From contig OY718804.1 in assembly GCA_963070105.1 (NCBI GenBank), positions 8,663,817 to 8,727,816 on the forward strand: DNA of 64,000 nt, given 5' to 3'. The DNA is from Litomosoides sigmodontis. Lineage: Eukaryota; Nematoda; Chromadorea; Rhabditida; Onchocercidae. Positions 1-13,378 of the stretch are shown piece after piece; position 1 is the stretch's first letter, and each line of letters begins with the position of its first letter. The notes under the pieces are model-generated. The model was not told the DNA's origin. It was given only the letters and a program-made list of their open reading frames with translations, and did no database searches. The translations under genes and the position numbers were made by a program.

Positions 1-2279
1 CGATGCATCTGTGTTGAGTTTGCAGTTCGATTGGGTGAATATGGTTTGGGAATTTCAAATTTGATTGATTGTGTGCTGACAAATAATATGAAATGAAACA
101 TGTTATTCGCAACTGAATTTGATTCGATCGGTAGACTCTAAGATTACTGTACAAAAAACTTATCAAATTTAAATGCATATTCATCTATTTTAAGTATTTC
201 TTATGCTTTTCTCCAAAGGATTTTATATTGCTTTTTTTAATTGTGGATATTTTTTGTGTGAACGGTTGCATTTTTCTTACCTTATGCTGCTTTTTTTCAA
301 TATTCTCATCTCTTTTGCTTTTATTTTCATCTTTTGTTTTACTTTATTTTTATTTTCCAGTTCTTCATTGCTTTCTTACTAATTTCAGCAGTTAGGTCTT
401 GAGGGTTTATTAAAGTAATTTTTAGCGCTTAGTGTAGAAAGTTGTATGTTTTTTTCCATTATATAAAAACATTGCCCATTTCTCAAACATTTATACTGAT
501 TATCAACTGAAAGTAACGGTTTTAAACTGCTGACCTTGAAAATGAATGTGGCTTTGAAGTTTATAATCGTCATGGTAAAACATAGCTAAGCATTTTATTC
601 AGAATGAACTTCTCTTTCATAAATTTAACACAGGGAAAGCTTTTTCTATTTTTCTTTTTTCAAAATTTTGGTTGCACTTTGTGTTGTCGTTTCTACGTAA
701 TAAACGCACGCAGTCTATCTGGTGGGACTGCTGTTGTGATATGTGATTATAAGCTGAGGCATGGGAAGTACGTGTATTTTACAGGAAATTGTTCTTTTCG
801 CTTTTAAATGTAAATAAACTGGAAAGCAATGTTAAGTATAGGAGTTTTAACTCAGGGGCATGTACAAAAGGCTTGCTTCAACAAATTGCTGTTTGTAAAG
901 TAAACAAAATGTTTTCTTGTATCATAGTTCAACATACTTTATTGTTGCTTAACGTGTTGTATAGTTTATTGTAGAAAAACTTCCATTCTATTTTGGTTTT
1001 ATTTTTCCTTCTCTTTCCGGTACGTTTGTTTCAATGAGTGTTTTATAACTATTGATGTTTGAAATTAAAACAATTATTTTTGCTTTATTGCCATTATACC
1101 TATCTTTTCATTCTCATTACGGAACTTTTGTGTCGTGTTCAAAAAAGAAAGGTAAGAAAAAGGGACTCATACATATCGTTTGTAACCACTTAAGTTTTTA
1201 TCATCACTGAGAAAAATCACGTACCATGAATGCTATCGTGAATCGAAACTGCACCCAAACGACGTTAGGTTGGATTCATTCAATTTCATTCATTCATTTG
1301 ATTGTTTCAGGGTTTCATTTATAGATTAGTTGACGACGATCGCGATAAATGATTGCTGATTCTTTTTTGATCACTCTTTAACGCAGTGATCAGAAATGAT
1401 TCGAGTAAAAAAAAACAAGCAAACAGTGAGTGGATGTAACAGCCGTAGAATGATAACAGGTAATTTCTCACGATGCTATGTTACATTTTTATGACTAATA
1501 TCCATGAGTTATGAAGCGCATTATTATCATACTCCATTAGCATATGAAATAAAATTTAATAACACATGTTATGAGTAATCATAATGTATGTACATGCACT
1601 TATGCATGTGTGTAGATTGTGTCCCGCACTACGTACTACAATTACTTGTGTATTAACGTATTTTTCATCGCAGTCTTTCATAATTTCCATCTATTCGACT
1701 ATTTTTTTATGCTCTTCTCTTAAATTAGATATCCATCAATACATCATAATCAGTTGCTCTTCAAATCTTTCCGATCATTTATATGCGTTGCACCAGTACA
1801 GTACAATGGTAATTATAACATAGCATTATGAGGAATTAGCCTTCTGAAAGCAAGTGAATTGTCGCGGAAATGCGGAAATCCTTCAGCGCTGCTTCTTAGC
1901 ATTACCTATACGCTGTTGTGATTTTACCGCTTATATTATATCCATTTGTTTGCTTGTTTTCCACGCAATGATAACCGTATTCAAAAAAGAACCAGTAATC
2001 ATTTGTTGCGATCTTCCAATGACCTGCGAATGAAAGTTCGAAGCAATGGAACGGTACTAGTTGTTGAGGATAATTGATGGAAGGAGAGAGAGGAAGAGAG
2101 GCATGGAGAAAGAGAGAAGAGGACGTAGATAACAGTAGAGGAATGTATAAAAGATATAATATGGTCGAAGCTTTGTTATGATTATTTGATCACAGCTTGA
2201 TCGCTTAATTTGAATTATCCGTAACAGCATTGGAGAATAAGAGTTTCATCCGCAGACATCGATAGTTTCCTGTAGAGAT
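1..2279. other. Upstream noncoding stretch, no gene recognised
   Basis: This is A+T-rich sequence with only short open frames that show no family resemblance and no consistent splice pattern. It may hold the promoter and noncoding 5' exons of the DLGAP gene that starts coding at 3007, or the 3' end of a gene to the left. A purine-rich GAGAG-type patch lies near 2080-2120. I see no RNA gene here. Confidence 0.5.
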
Positions 2280-2316
2280 GTGAAACTTTGATGTTTATTA
2301 AACATCAAAATTTCAC
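2280..2316. repeat. Short palindrome (18-base arms)
   Basis: Two 18-base arms around a single T form an inverted repeat with one mismatch (C against A). The left arm begins GTGAAACTTTG and the right arm ends CAAAATTTCAC. It lies about 700 bases before the first coding exon of the DLGAP gene. It could form a small hairpin or be a dyad binding site; nothing in the sequence shows which. Confidence 0.7.
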
Positions 2317-2510
2317 GATTTGTTGTTCAGCGTCGGTTCGAGTTGGTACAATTTGTTCGATTTTCATCTGTTGTTTTAGGATGTTTTTTTATGTTAGAGG
2401 TTAATAATGAAAGTGAGTGATAACTGGATACTTAAAATTCCGGTGTTTAGTTTCAGAAGTTAATTGTATTCTGTTCAAACAACGAACTGTGAATATACCG
2501 GTAGAAAATA

Positions 2511-2718
2511 TGCTACCCAATTTATAAGACTCGAGTCATATAATTGTTTTTCAAAAACGGTGGGCGGTTGGGAGAATGACAAAATAGAGAAATCCAAAGT
2601 TCACAGTATAAAGTGATGTCGATAAACAGTGGTAATAGCTGAAAAATGGAGAGTGATTCGAAAAATGACTAATCATTTGGTTGATAATTGTGTGAAAAAT
2701 ATTAGTTACAAGTGATAA
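2511..2718 (+). repeat. 208-base direct repeat, copy 1
   Basis: This block recurs at 3323-3530 in the same orientation and at exactly the same length, with about six substitutions and no gaps that I can find (about 97% identity). The copies lie on either side of the first coding exon of the DLGAP gene. Neither copy has a sensible open frame, terminal inverted repeats or a poly-A tail, so it does not look like a known transposon class. Confidence 0.9.
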
Positions 2719-3006
2719 ATTGAATAGATTTTAATTGTTTGAGTTAATTTGCAGTTCCACCTTCGCTGGGTAAATTTTGATAGAACACGTGGAGTGCTGG
2801 AGCGATTAATTCAGTCTCATTTACACAAGGTATTAAATCCTCTGGCTTTGATGAAATCCACACTAATCTTCCCGTACTTTTGTTAATTTACATCGTATGT
2901 TGGATGAATGAACTTCATTTTGCTGTCTTCCTGCCAGCTTTTTTTCCCTTCAGTTTGTTTCAACTAATATTAGTTCAAGATGTTTTTAAATCAGTTTTAT
3001 TAGTTT

Positions 3007-6000
3007 ATGGCGCAATCATATTCGGATAAAAAAATTGTTGTAGTTATGGAGAAATGTACAGAGGAACCGAGAATGCGGCCATCACCGATTGGGCATTTTT
3101 TCTCGAGAATCGGTTCAATGAGACATCACAGCAAAAGTCCACGGAAAAAAGTTCCATCGTTGTGTGTATCAGATGATTCTGTTACTCTCTGTCCTACTCA
3201 ACCTACTTCTCCAACTTCTTCCCCCAAAAATGTAAGGATTCGAAAAAAATTATTTAACATATGTTTGAAAAATGTACATCACGTCATGTGTTATTAAATA
3301 TGTAGTAAATTATAACAAAATGTGCTACCCAATTTATAAGACTCGAGTCATATAATTGTTTTTCAAAAACGGTGGGCGATTGGAAGAATGACAAACTAGA
3401 GAAATCCAAAGTTCACAGTATAAAGTGATGTCGATAAGCAGTGGTAATAGCTGGAAAATGGAGAGTGATTCAAAAAATGACTAATCATTTGGTTGATAAT
3501 TGTGTGAAAAATATTAGTTACAAGTGATAAGCGATCTCCATGTGATTTTTCTTGATGGAACGTGTGATTTTTTGTCATTTCTGCTAGCGTGACTGCACTA
3601 ATTGCATAATCATGCAAAATTCTTGTGTCAAAAACTACGTGTTCATTTGTTACTGTAGCATTTATTTATTTGTATTTTAGAAAACGAAAACGAAATTTTA
3701 GGTGTAGATGTAATTTTTGCAATTATATCATATTATATTCATCTTATTGTTCTTATTGTATTCCCTGTGACGATAAGACATCATAAATGGCATAATATTA
3801 TTTGATGTAGGGAGTAAACATCAAGGATAGCGAGTTGAATGCTGAAAACGAATTGTGTGTTTCACCACTATCAAAACCAAAACGACATTCATCACCATTT
3901 CGGCGTATTATTCATCGGCTATCAATTAATCGTAAAACTCGTGGACCGTCTTCTGCCGGTTACAATGATCATAATTGTTCCCAATCCAGCCGAAGCGAGT
4001 TTAATGGTAGCCACGAAACTGTAAGTTATTTCTAATTTTCATTCTAATTTACTATTGAAATATAACATCAGTGACGCACATTTACCTTAATTTCACATTT
4101 ACGGCAGTTGTTATATGTGCTGCTATTACGCGCGTTTGCTCACTGCTTTTTTAGTAATAACATTTGCATTTATATTAGTGAACAGCCTGACATTTTTTAA
4201 ATTACTGATTTAAGGGCATCTACTGAAAAAGTTGAAATAGTTGAAATTTTTCAACTGATTATTCGAAGGCCTTTCTTCAAGGTCATCAGGAAAAAAAATT
4301 ACATACTTTGAGATACACTTCGAGGTAGTTGGTAGGATTTTAGTAGTTTTTCCTTGTATTTTATTATATGCAGATATAATGCTTTATGTTTTTGATAAAT
4401 TGTTTTTGGAAGGACTAAATGCGAATAATGTTTTTTATGTCCCTTTTGGTCCTATTTTAATTGATTTTAGTTGGACACCTTTTCATTTTTCGTTTTTCTT
4501 TTTACTCTGCTATCATGAAAAATGTGCGTAGTAAAAGCCGAAACTGTTAGGCGTACTAAGGAGTGAAGCAGAAATAGTAGAATGCGAATTTTTATATTAC
4601 AGAGGGCAATGGAAATTAGCTATTTCAATTCGTTCCGTATTTCCAGATTTCATCCAGATGATGTACGCAGTATTAAGTAATTATGCACCGATGTATTTTT
4701 CACTTTCAAGTAATTATATCCACCCCACTGAGTTTTTCAATTTTTATCAGCATTACTCAGCGTACTCATGTTATGTGACGCGGTTTCATTTTGTGCAGAA
4801 CGCTGTATAAATTTTTAATTTTTCTGACTAGGGTAGCAAATTATTTAATTGAAAATAGTATGAAATTTGTAATTTTCAAGTAATTGGTATTTTATATTGA
4901 TGTCATATAAGTAATTACAAAGTAAAAATTTTAGGTCTTTTCGACTTCGACCCTTCCAACAGTCCTTAATTCTGGAAACGTACTACCGAGACCAACTCTG
5001 TCTGAGAATGATCTGCGTCTTATAACCCTCCGAAAAGATCAAGTAATTTTCATTTGATTTAGTTTTGATATAAATCTCCTACATTATCCTTTCGTTGTGT
5101 TGCTGACTGATGTACAGGCAATAATTGTGGGCATTTTGCTTCGTTTTATTTCTTTCTTATTTCTTTAGTACCACAACAGAACTGTTTGATTTGATTGCAG
5201 TAGTTCAGAACTGATAAAAATACAAATGTACATGGAGTTTTGTATATTATTGAAACTGATAATTTTTTTTACTCACTGCTTAGGTGTAATTTTTTTGCTA
5301 ACATGCTTTTCGTGTTAGACTTTCTCCCAATGCTATAGAGGAAGATCTCTCATCATCCTTAAAACATAAAGAAGACAGTTACTGTGATTCAGCTGTTCAT
5401 GAAATAATAGTTATATTCACTAACAATCTATGTGATACTAACATAATTGTTTCATTTTATGTTTTTCATTTTCCATTGGATTGACAGGAAATGGAAAGGA
5501 GTGTGACTGCATTGTCTATGAATACAAATAACATCCACCCAGATAACTTTGATGTGATCACTCGCGTGCCGTCATATCTGCGTATCAGCTGCGCTCTTAA
5601 TGGTTATCGTCGTCCTTACCGTCGTATTGAGGAATCTCATCGGCGACAGAATGTGCCTGCGAAATTACCAATGAGTATTGTTGAGACACGCAAGTTAGCT
5701 TTCGGTAATGATGGTCAGAATAACGATAAGCGAAAAAGGTATGTTCCTGTCCCAACTTTTTAGATTGATTTGTAGTTCAACTGCTTTTGCAAGAAGTGAT
5801 CGACTAGTGTAGGCAATCAGTTTGAGCCGTGGTTTTAGCATTAGATAAGAAATGAAAATGTTCAAAAAGTTTGGAAGGGAATTTCCTACTTTCATCGGGC
5901 AAAATCTGTGCTTTTCTACAGTAGTACATAATTTTTTTGTCATAGAATTTCATAAGCAATATTACTTTTCAATTTTTCAGTGCTTAGAAGAAGGAAGTTT

Positions 6001-9000
6001 ATTTTAGATAAATCGTAATAGAAAAATGATATGATACGCCTTGAACTGGTCTTATGCGAATTTAGCTTTTTGGTTTTGTTTTTGTCTGCTTTACGTTATG
6101 CAAGATTTATACTTACATGTAAAAATCGCTGTTGCTCCTTACATTTTCTACCTCCAATCAAATAAAAAAAGAAATGCGTTAGTAATTTATTTAGTAATTC
6201 ATAGGTCAAATGAAGAAAACCTATGATCTCTGCCATCAGTCGTTTCATCATGTTGAATTTCATTTTTTTAATCATTCGATCATTCAAATTTATCTTGGCG
6301 TCTTAACAACTAACACTAAGTAAAATATCGAAAATAGAAATTTTTTTTGACTATCTTAACTTTATTCAGTGGTAACCAAAGAATGCATTATCTGTTGTAG
6401 AATCCTCTCTGCTCACTTTTCAACAATATTTTCATCGTACACAAGATTCAAATGACTGTTGGTCAGTCATTTTTTTCAAATGACAGTTATTTCGTTCCTT
6501 GCATACCGTGCAGTGCATCTTATTTTCTTTAATTTTAAAATTCTCTTTTCCGCTTTCTTTTGGTGTTTATTTGATGTTATGCTGAAAGTAGAAAGGATTT
6601 TTTCTGTTTTTTTCTTTTTTAAATAGCGGCATTATTTATAGAAATATTTTCAAGAAAAAGTAGGAGTGATTTTCCGATACAAAGAAGTAGGGTGTAGTAG
6701 AATGAATTAATGACAGAATGATAAGGAATGTCCTTCACGGGTTAGTTGTCAATGACGGCGAGTAGTGATAATGATCATCCAGTCATGCTACGAATGGGTG
6801 ATACCTTCTGATGTAGTACCGTTTTAGACAGGACAAACAATTCGAAATCATCTGTTTTATCAAAGACCGAAAGCTTCAGTTTTTGTAAATTCCATTTAAA
6901 TCACTGAGCGACTTGTGATTTATTGGGACTCTAAAATCCTTGGGATTTGTTTTCATCTTATTTTCTTGTTTCATCACTTATAAGGAAAGATGAGAGGTCA
7001 TGGCGAGCAAAATTTGAGTTGAAGTATGTCTCCTATTTTCCTATTAAAAGTCACTATGGTTTTTAGGCATTTGCTTGCATGTAATTGGTTAGCAGCTGGC
7101 AACTGCATGCTCATAATTATAGAAAATGAAAGAGGCTAATTATCTCATTCGTTTGTTTCAGCCCAAATTCTATTTCAGTGAGTGTGAGTAAAGCCTTCAC
7201 CAGCAATATTGACTTTTATTTAATCATTCCGTTACATTATACATTATTCATTCCCAAGCAGCGGGAAATATGGTATATCTGTAGAGATAACATTGATGTA
7301 CCCATTTGTAAGCTATGCTCCTATGCCTATATTATAGAGAACTTGTAATTGAAACTCACTGATAATGATCAATTCATTTCAGCAAATTTTTTTCAAAAGC
7401 TAAAAAAAATGTAATGTGTCAGTTAAATTTGAGAGAAAACAAAAGTTTGAAAATTCGATTCTCACTCATTTCTCAGTATTTCTTGCTCTTCATTTTATTA
7501 TTGATCACTTTTGGAAAGTCTAAAAAAGCTTTTTTTAGTAAATATTTGACTAAAAGTCTTTAAGTGTCAGTTTATGTCATGCAAATTTCATTTCTCTCCT
7601 CTTTATAATTTGTTTGTTGCTAACAAGGATGGCAGATTTAAAAATAATAAAATAGTGAAATGTTCCAATAAACGCTATGGAATATATCATTGTTCTGGAT
7701 AGCTTTTGCAGATTTCATTAGTTATCATTTCCTCATACAAAAACTTTTGCAAGAGGAAAAAAGGTAGACGAAACGAGATTTTAAAAAATATTTCCGGTTG
7801 ATTTTCAAACGAATCTTTTTTACTATTATTATACTTTTTATTTTCTTCATATGAAATACTTTCATATCATACCCATTAGAGAGCATATGGTTAATCATAT
7901 TTTATTGGTGCCTGTCTGGTCGTCGACACTGACATTGTTAAATTTTTAATAATTTTCCTCAAATTTGTTGATAATAAAGCTGAAACGTCATGGAGAATGC
8001 GGAAGTCTTTTTCACTCACATCAGTAGCTCGAACATTTTCCAGTGTTATTCATTTCATTTCCTCTCTCTGCAGATTTTTTCCGCTGAGTGGACACAGTAA
8101 TAAAGTTCTCTAAATGTCGGAAGATTTAGTGGAATGAAATTGGTTTCCCTCAAAAAATTATTTAGCATTACACTAACGTAAAGTACATATATAGCCATAA
8201 TTGAAATTCAGAAATACAATAAATACGTGCTTTGATTGTTATGTTTGATTAGATCTTATACTGATCGTTTATACCGTAAATGTATGGCTTAGTTAATTAC
8301 CTCTCTTAAGGATTCAGTTTTATTTGTAAAAACAATCTTTAAATTCTTCACAATTTTTCATTTCTAAATTTTGTAGTATGAAATCGGAAGAAATAATGAA
8401 TCGGAATAATTCGCAAGTGGGAGGTGATGATATTTCAAGGACGTCAGCACCCGTTCGACAACTAGTCGAACATTTTGATTATCTACTTCAAAACAATTCA
8501 AGTAGTGCGATGAAGGCTACGGGTCTGTTTCTTGGCTATTTTCTTTTATTGTGAATCAAGCTAAATTTCAATTAGTATTTTTACTGCAAATAACTCATCA
8601 ATAGTGCTTTTACTGTTACTTTTCAAACCCTTTGGAATGCCAATCTAGTCCTAAAGAAGTCTCTCTAAAAAAAAGAATTCAGGACACTAAGTTAAAATTG
8701 AATCAAAAAGTTTATTTTCCATTTGCTTTAAATATGGGTTATTCTGTTTTGTAAGACATCATTTTTCAAGAAGATTCCCTTCATGATGAGAATTTGACGA
8801 TGTCGGATGAAGCACATGCAGCGAAACCTCTAATTCATCCCGTTGCGCAACAAAATTCTCTTGCTTTTTCTGATCAAGTTTGTTACTTCTTTGACTTTAA
8901 AAATATTTTCAATAATTTTCTTATGAATCAAACGTTTTTCCTCTTCGTTTCTGTTTTTGCGCAAATGAACAGCACTATTAAGTGATTCGAGAAAAGGCTG

Positions 9001-11989
9001 AGAAAATTTTTATTACTTAAGAAAATGCAAGAACGCCCTAAATAAGTTATTTTATTGTGTCGGTAGTGATCGCATTAAGAAATGACCTCGCCTATAAGCC
9101 TATGTATACAAGATTTTGCACTGCGGCACATTTCGATACAATCTGATCACTTATACACTGATAATGAGTTACTTTATTTTAATATACGTGCGCGATTCCT
9201 TGTACATTTCTTGTCCTGACAAGTTTGGGTGTGGTTTTCAAAATTAATTGTGGGACGTGGTGAATTGCAATTTTAATTCGCAGTTGGATGATCCGTACAA
9301 GAAAACTACCCTTCCTTCCACCCTACAATTTACGAATGGATTGCGTTATCGGAATCAATAGTTCTCTTCAGCAAAGTGACAACTGTAGTAGCAGTTAACA
9401 GCAGGAAATATGTTTCTTCTCTCCTTACAGTTAGTGCTTTGGGATTTGGCGAACTCCTGGAAATATTTTCTTCATTTAAAAGATCTGAAGGAAAGGTTTT
9501 AGTTCGGTAATAATAATTTGTTGATGAGCGGTTTAACGAATATGACAAAGACAGAAATGGGAGAAGCTAATAGCCAGTGCAGTGTATTTATAATTGGTTG
9601 TTGTATGACGATGAAGGAATTCGTCCTTAGTGTTGACAGATATTGTCTGAGGTGCAGGAAACAGCTTCCCATGAGTCTAACTGATTTATTGAGCACTTCC
9701 GGAGCATCCAGGAAACTGTGATAGCATTAGATCCACCGAAATGATCCTTGTTGGCTGTCTATGTCACTTTTAGTTGTACATCGCAATCCGGTTGAGAAAT
9801 GAGTAATTTTGTGTGTGGAATAGGAGCGGACGACTCTTAAAAACAACAATGGCTACTAATCATGCCACGAGACACCACCACGTATCGAGCTTTTCATTTG
9901 TTTAATTTGCTCCAAATATAGAAACATATTTCAGTCCATCTGTGAAATGTAGTGACATTAAAAAGTTTTATACACGTATAAAGGGATTAGTTTCAATGAT
10001 TCTTCTCAACTGGTCATCGTCAGCTTCCGATCTCATGCTTTATCTCGTCGGTACTTATCAACCACTTTCGAAAATATTGTAAATTGTCTTCTTTAGAGGT
10101 TAAGTAAATGCATTTCATTATGAAACACCAAAATTCACAAATGCAAAGCGCTCATTACCTTTGTATCAACTTAATATAGGAGATCCAACCTAACTTTGAT
10201 ATTGGGAGTGTTAATAATCAGTCTCCTTTTTGTTAATTTTCGCCGATAATGAGATTTCTTCATTTCGCTTTCATTAGTTGATTTTAGTTCTGCGGTGCAT
10301 CATACCAGCATAGCAATCCAAAGCCGTCTCTTGCTCAGCAAATGCATCAGGCTCTAATGAAAATATCCATAGAGAGCGAATCACACACTGATAACCACTC
10401 GGAGGTTAGATTTTATAGTTTTTGCAATTTCAGTCAGTTAATGTTATTCACTATTTCCGTGAAATCTGAAAATAGAGTTAAAAGACGCTATGCAGACCGA
10501 TCACTTTAAGAAAATAATTACTTTAAGTGATGACTTGTTGAAAATTTGTAATTAATTTGGGCTATTACCGTCTGCACATTTTTTATTGCAATTGCTTTCA
10601 TGGAGAAATTAAACAGAGGGCTGTATGTGACTGTCAAATTCGCTGTGAATGAGCGGCTCAAATATGAAACGTGCAAACTATTTTTTTTTTAAAGGTAAGT
10701 GTTGAAAATGGGCAGCTGAAGAATAACCAAATAGCAGAAACAATGAAAAACGAGAATGGTGTTAATTTTGTTTTGCCTGATGGAGAAACATATGGCAGTT
10801 TATTAATGGAAGCCAGGGCTAGTCTGAAGCTGCTTTGCGATCAGGCTAAGAATGATCTTCTAAATGGTATCCATTTAGTACATTTCTTCTTAGTTCTTTT
10901 TCAGCATTCATTATGGAAAGTGCCAATTCAATTCGTTTGTGAAATGTGTTCTACAGCATTCCCCTACCATGAATTTTATTTCACAAGGTCTTTGGTTTCA
11001 TGTATATATATGGTCACTGATTTTATCTTTCCAGAAGATATACCGGAGCATGCTGCAGGAACGCTTAGAACTGCAATTGGAAAAGCAAACCTTTTGTTGG
11101 ACAAAAAAATGACAAAGTTCGATGATCTGCTCAAGAAGCATCTAGTTAGTTTTTCATTAAACATATAGTTTTTATTTCAGCTGAAATCATAATTTTAAGT
11201 CGTCATTTCACATCCATTTTTGACTGATTCAGGTACCATAAAACGTCTTTCTATCATTGATTTAAAGGCTCTTAATTCTATAATTTTACAGTAAACTCAC
11301 ACTTTTCACATGTAACAACCAGTCTTTCAGGATCAAAATTCAGATATGCAACAGGTGAAGCTCAGCGATCTTTCTGGTTACTGGGATTTGATTAGTATCG
11401 AGCTAAAAGAACTGGAGGCTAACTTCCACAAAATCAGTTTTCTTCGTGCAAATCATTGGACAGTGCCGGAGTCAGAAATCTGCTCACTAAAGTGAATTCT
11501 TTTGCTTTAACTACACTGAACCTATTGCATGTAGAAGTGTTTTTATAGGTAAATAAGTGCAAGACTTTTCAAAGGAGTAGAATTTGGGGCAAATTTCCAA
11601 TTTTTACAGTTGCAACCAAAGTCAAATTGCCACTGTTTGAGTCATTTTCCCGAAATTTCAGTTGAGTGTTCATCTTGCAAATTTAGTGAAAGTAAATTAA
11701 ATGCAAAATGTTGTGCTGCTTTTGCAGGATCCTTTATAATGGTGAATTAAGATAACTTTGGTTTTTAAATCATGTCATTTCCAGTACTGTCGATGAAAGT
11801 CGTAGCGACGCTATGAAGAAAATTCAATCCTGTTTACCAGTGATAAATAATGAAAAAGTGGCGTTTGAAGTTCAACGACGGCAAATGGCGTTAGCCGCTG
11901 CGAAACGACGTCAGAAGGAGTTAAAGAGAGCAGAAGAAGAACAGCTTGCTGAGCGTAAAGATGATGGTGAAGTTCGTATGGTTATCTGA
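3007..11989 (+). CDS. Disks large-associated protein (DLGAP/GKAP family scaffold)
   Basis: DLGAP proteins bind the guanylate-kinase domain of DLG/PSD-95 scaffolds at synapses and cell junctions. I join exons 3007-3231, 3811-4020, 4935-5042, 5488-5738, 8377-8522, 8771-8877, 10288-10404, 10695-10866, 11035-11144, 11331-11470 and 11785-11989. All phases agree and give 596 residues. The N-terminal half is low-complexity, rich in Ser, Arg and Pro. The last third carries the GKAP homology domain: an EDIPEHAAGTLRTAIGKANL segment, then LSDLSGYWDLISIELKELEA, then a FLRANHW block. These match the family's conserved 'IPE..G.IR.A.GQA' and 'DL.G.WD....I..L...F..L....W' pattern. A Lys/Glu/Arg-rich helix follows. 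The protein ends GEVRMVI, a possible class II PDZ ligand, where vertebrate DLGAPs end in QTRL. The Met at 3007 opens the first convincing exon, but a further 5' exon is possible. Introns of 2.6 kb (5739-8376) and 1.4 kb (8878-10287) could hide extra exons. An AATAAA lies at 12991. Worm genomes usually have one such gene. Confidence 0.9.
3323..3530 (+). repeat. 208-base direct repeat, copy 2
   Basis: Second copy of the block at 2511-2718, located in the first coding intron of the DLGAP gene. Matching starts at TGCTACCCAATTTATAAG and stops at CAAGTGATAA in both copies, and the flanking sequence then diverges abruptly. The sharp edges and high identity point to a recent local duplication. Confidence 0.9.
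5739..8376 (+). other. Large intron of the DLGAP gene
   Basis: This is a 2.6 kb intron between exons 4 and 5, long for this window. The flanking exons join in phase (AG + T giving Ser) without any intermediate exon. I see no recognisable coding, RNA or mobile sequence in it. Confidence 0.6.
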
Positions 11990-13378
11990 TCGCTCAACTA
12001 CGATTATTTTTGTCTTTTATTACTGTTTTGTTCGTTATTAATTAATTACCTCTTCGTCTGAATAGTATCAGACAGTTATCGATATGAATTGGTGATTCTT
12101 AAAATAGATATGAATTTATATTTATAGTTTGGACATGGAACTATAAAAGATAATTAGACCATATTATGCTTGATTCTCAAGTCTTTAGTCACTTGCAAAA
12201 AGATCTGTTGTTTTCATTAACTGCTCATTTCTCGTTAGGCTTGACGCGTTGCTTAATAGCTGCATAATTTATTCAAATATGAAGTTAAGAACTGTGTATA
12301 ACTAATACCCCTCGCAATTGCTTTTGTTGATATTGTAATTGTGATTACTTGGATTCCTGAACATTAGATCTGAATTTATATTGAGGCCGCAAATATTGTA
12401 GAAGTAAATTGAGTTTTTATCGATTAATAGTATGTAAAAAGAAACTCCGACATTAAACTGCGACATTGACCATATTTATGTTTACAAATCATCGAGTTCG
12501 ATTGTTCATTTAAAGTAAATACTAACCTCTTATCAATTAGTATGACATTTTAAAGTCAATTTAATATCTCTTGTTTTTATAATACGAAACACACTGGTAT
12601 TAATAGCTGTATTTGCATCGTTTGAACTAGAAGAAGTAAGATGATGTGAAATTGATATACTCTAAAGCATTTCTATACGTATAGATTCGCCAATTGCTGA
12701 TGGATTGATGTTTATTATATATTTTTACTGAAAACTATGCAGTATTTATTTCTTTCCTTATGTTAACAACGGTAGTTTCAATGTGAACTGAAATTTGGAT
12801 ATCATTATACATTATAGATTATCGTGTTTGAGTATTTTCTTCCTCATTTAAATTATTTAAAAACGAAAAATTGTGGTGCTTGTAGTTCTTATAGGAATTG
12901 CCGTATATATGCTATGCATTTGTGCAAACTTTCATTCACTCAATAGTTCTTGATGAAAAGAAACGATTGATTTTCTTTTTTATTATCGATAATAAATTAT
13001 TCTTGCGATGTGGACATCACGTCATCTTGCGTTAATTTTCTTGTTATTGTATTTATTCGAGTTTCAAAACAAAAGGTTAGAAACTGAATGAGAAGATAGT
13101 TTTAATTAATGAAAGATATGAATAATGTTATCAGTTATCGCTCTTTCGATTACGGTGCTTTGAATTTTGGTAATGATGAGATTTTTTTTCAGCAGAGTTT
13201 TTTCGTCATTCAGTTATTATTTTCGAATTGTTTGGAGTTATTTTATACTACTTTAATTGGTAAAATACGTTCTATTCTGAAGGTAATTAGGAATCAGAAT
13301 TCATGTTTATTCTTTTTTCCAAGTTTATGTGCAATTTAGATTTGCTATTACGATAATTAATTTATTTCCGTTTTGAGG
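11990..13378. other. DLGAP 3' region and intergenic stretch
   Basis: Noncoding A+T-rich sequence between the DLGAP stop codon and the Gemin8 start. An AATAAA at 12991-12996 is about 1 kb past the stop. An open frame at 13109-13339 is Phe/Ile-rich and resembles no family. No RNA gene was recognised. Confidence 0.5.

Noticed and set aside
9284..9337. Possible extra DLGAP exon after TTAATTCGCAG
   Set aside because: Its only useful donor leaves phase 1, which does not fit the next exon at 10288; exons 6 and 7 join directly in phase.
13109..13339. 76-codon open frame just upstream of Gemin8
   Set aside because: Phe/Ile/Leu-rich, no similarity, and not in phase with the Gemin8 start.
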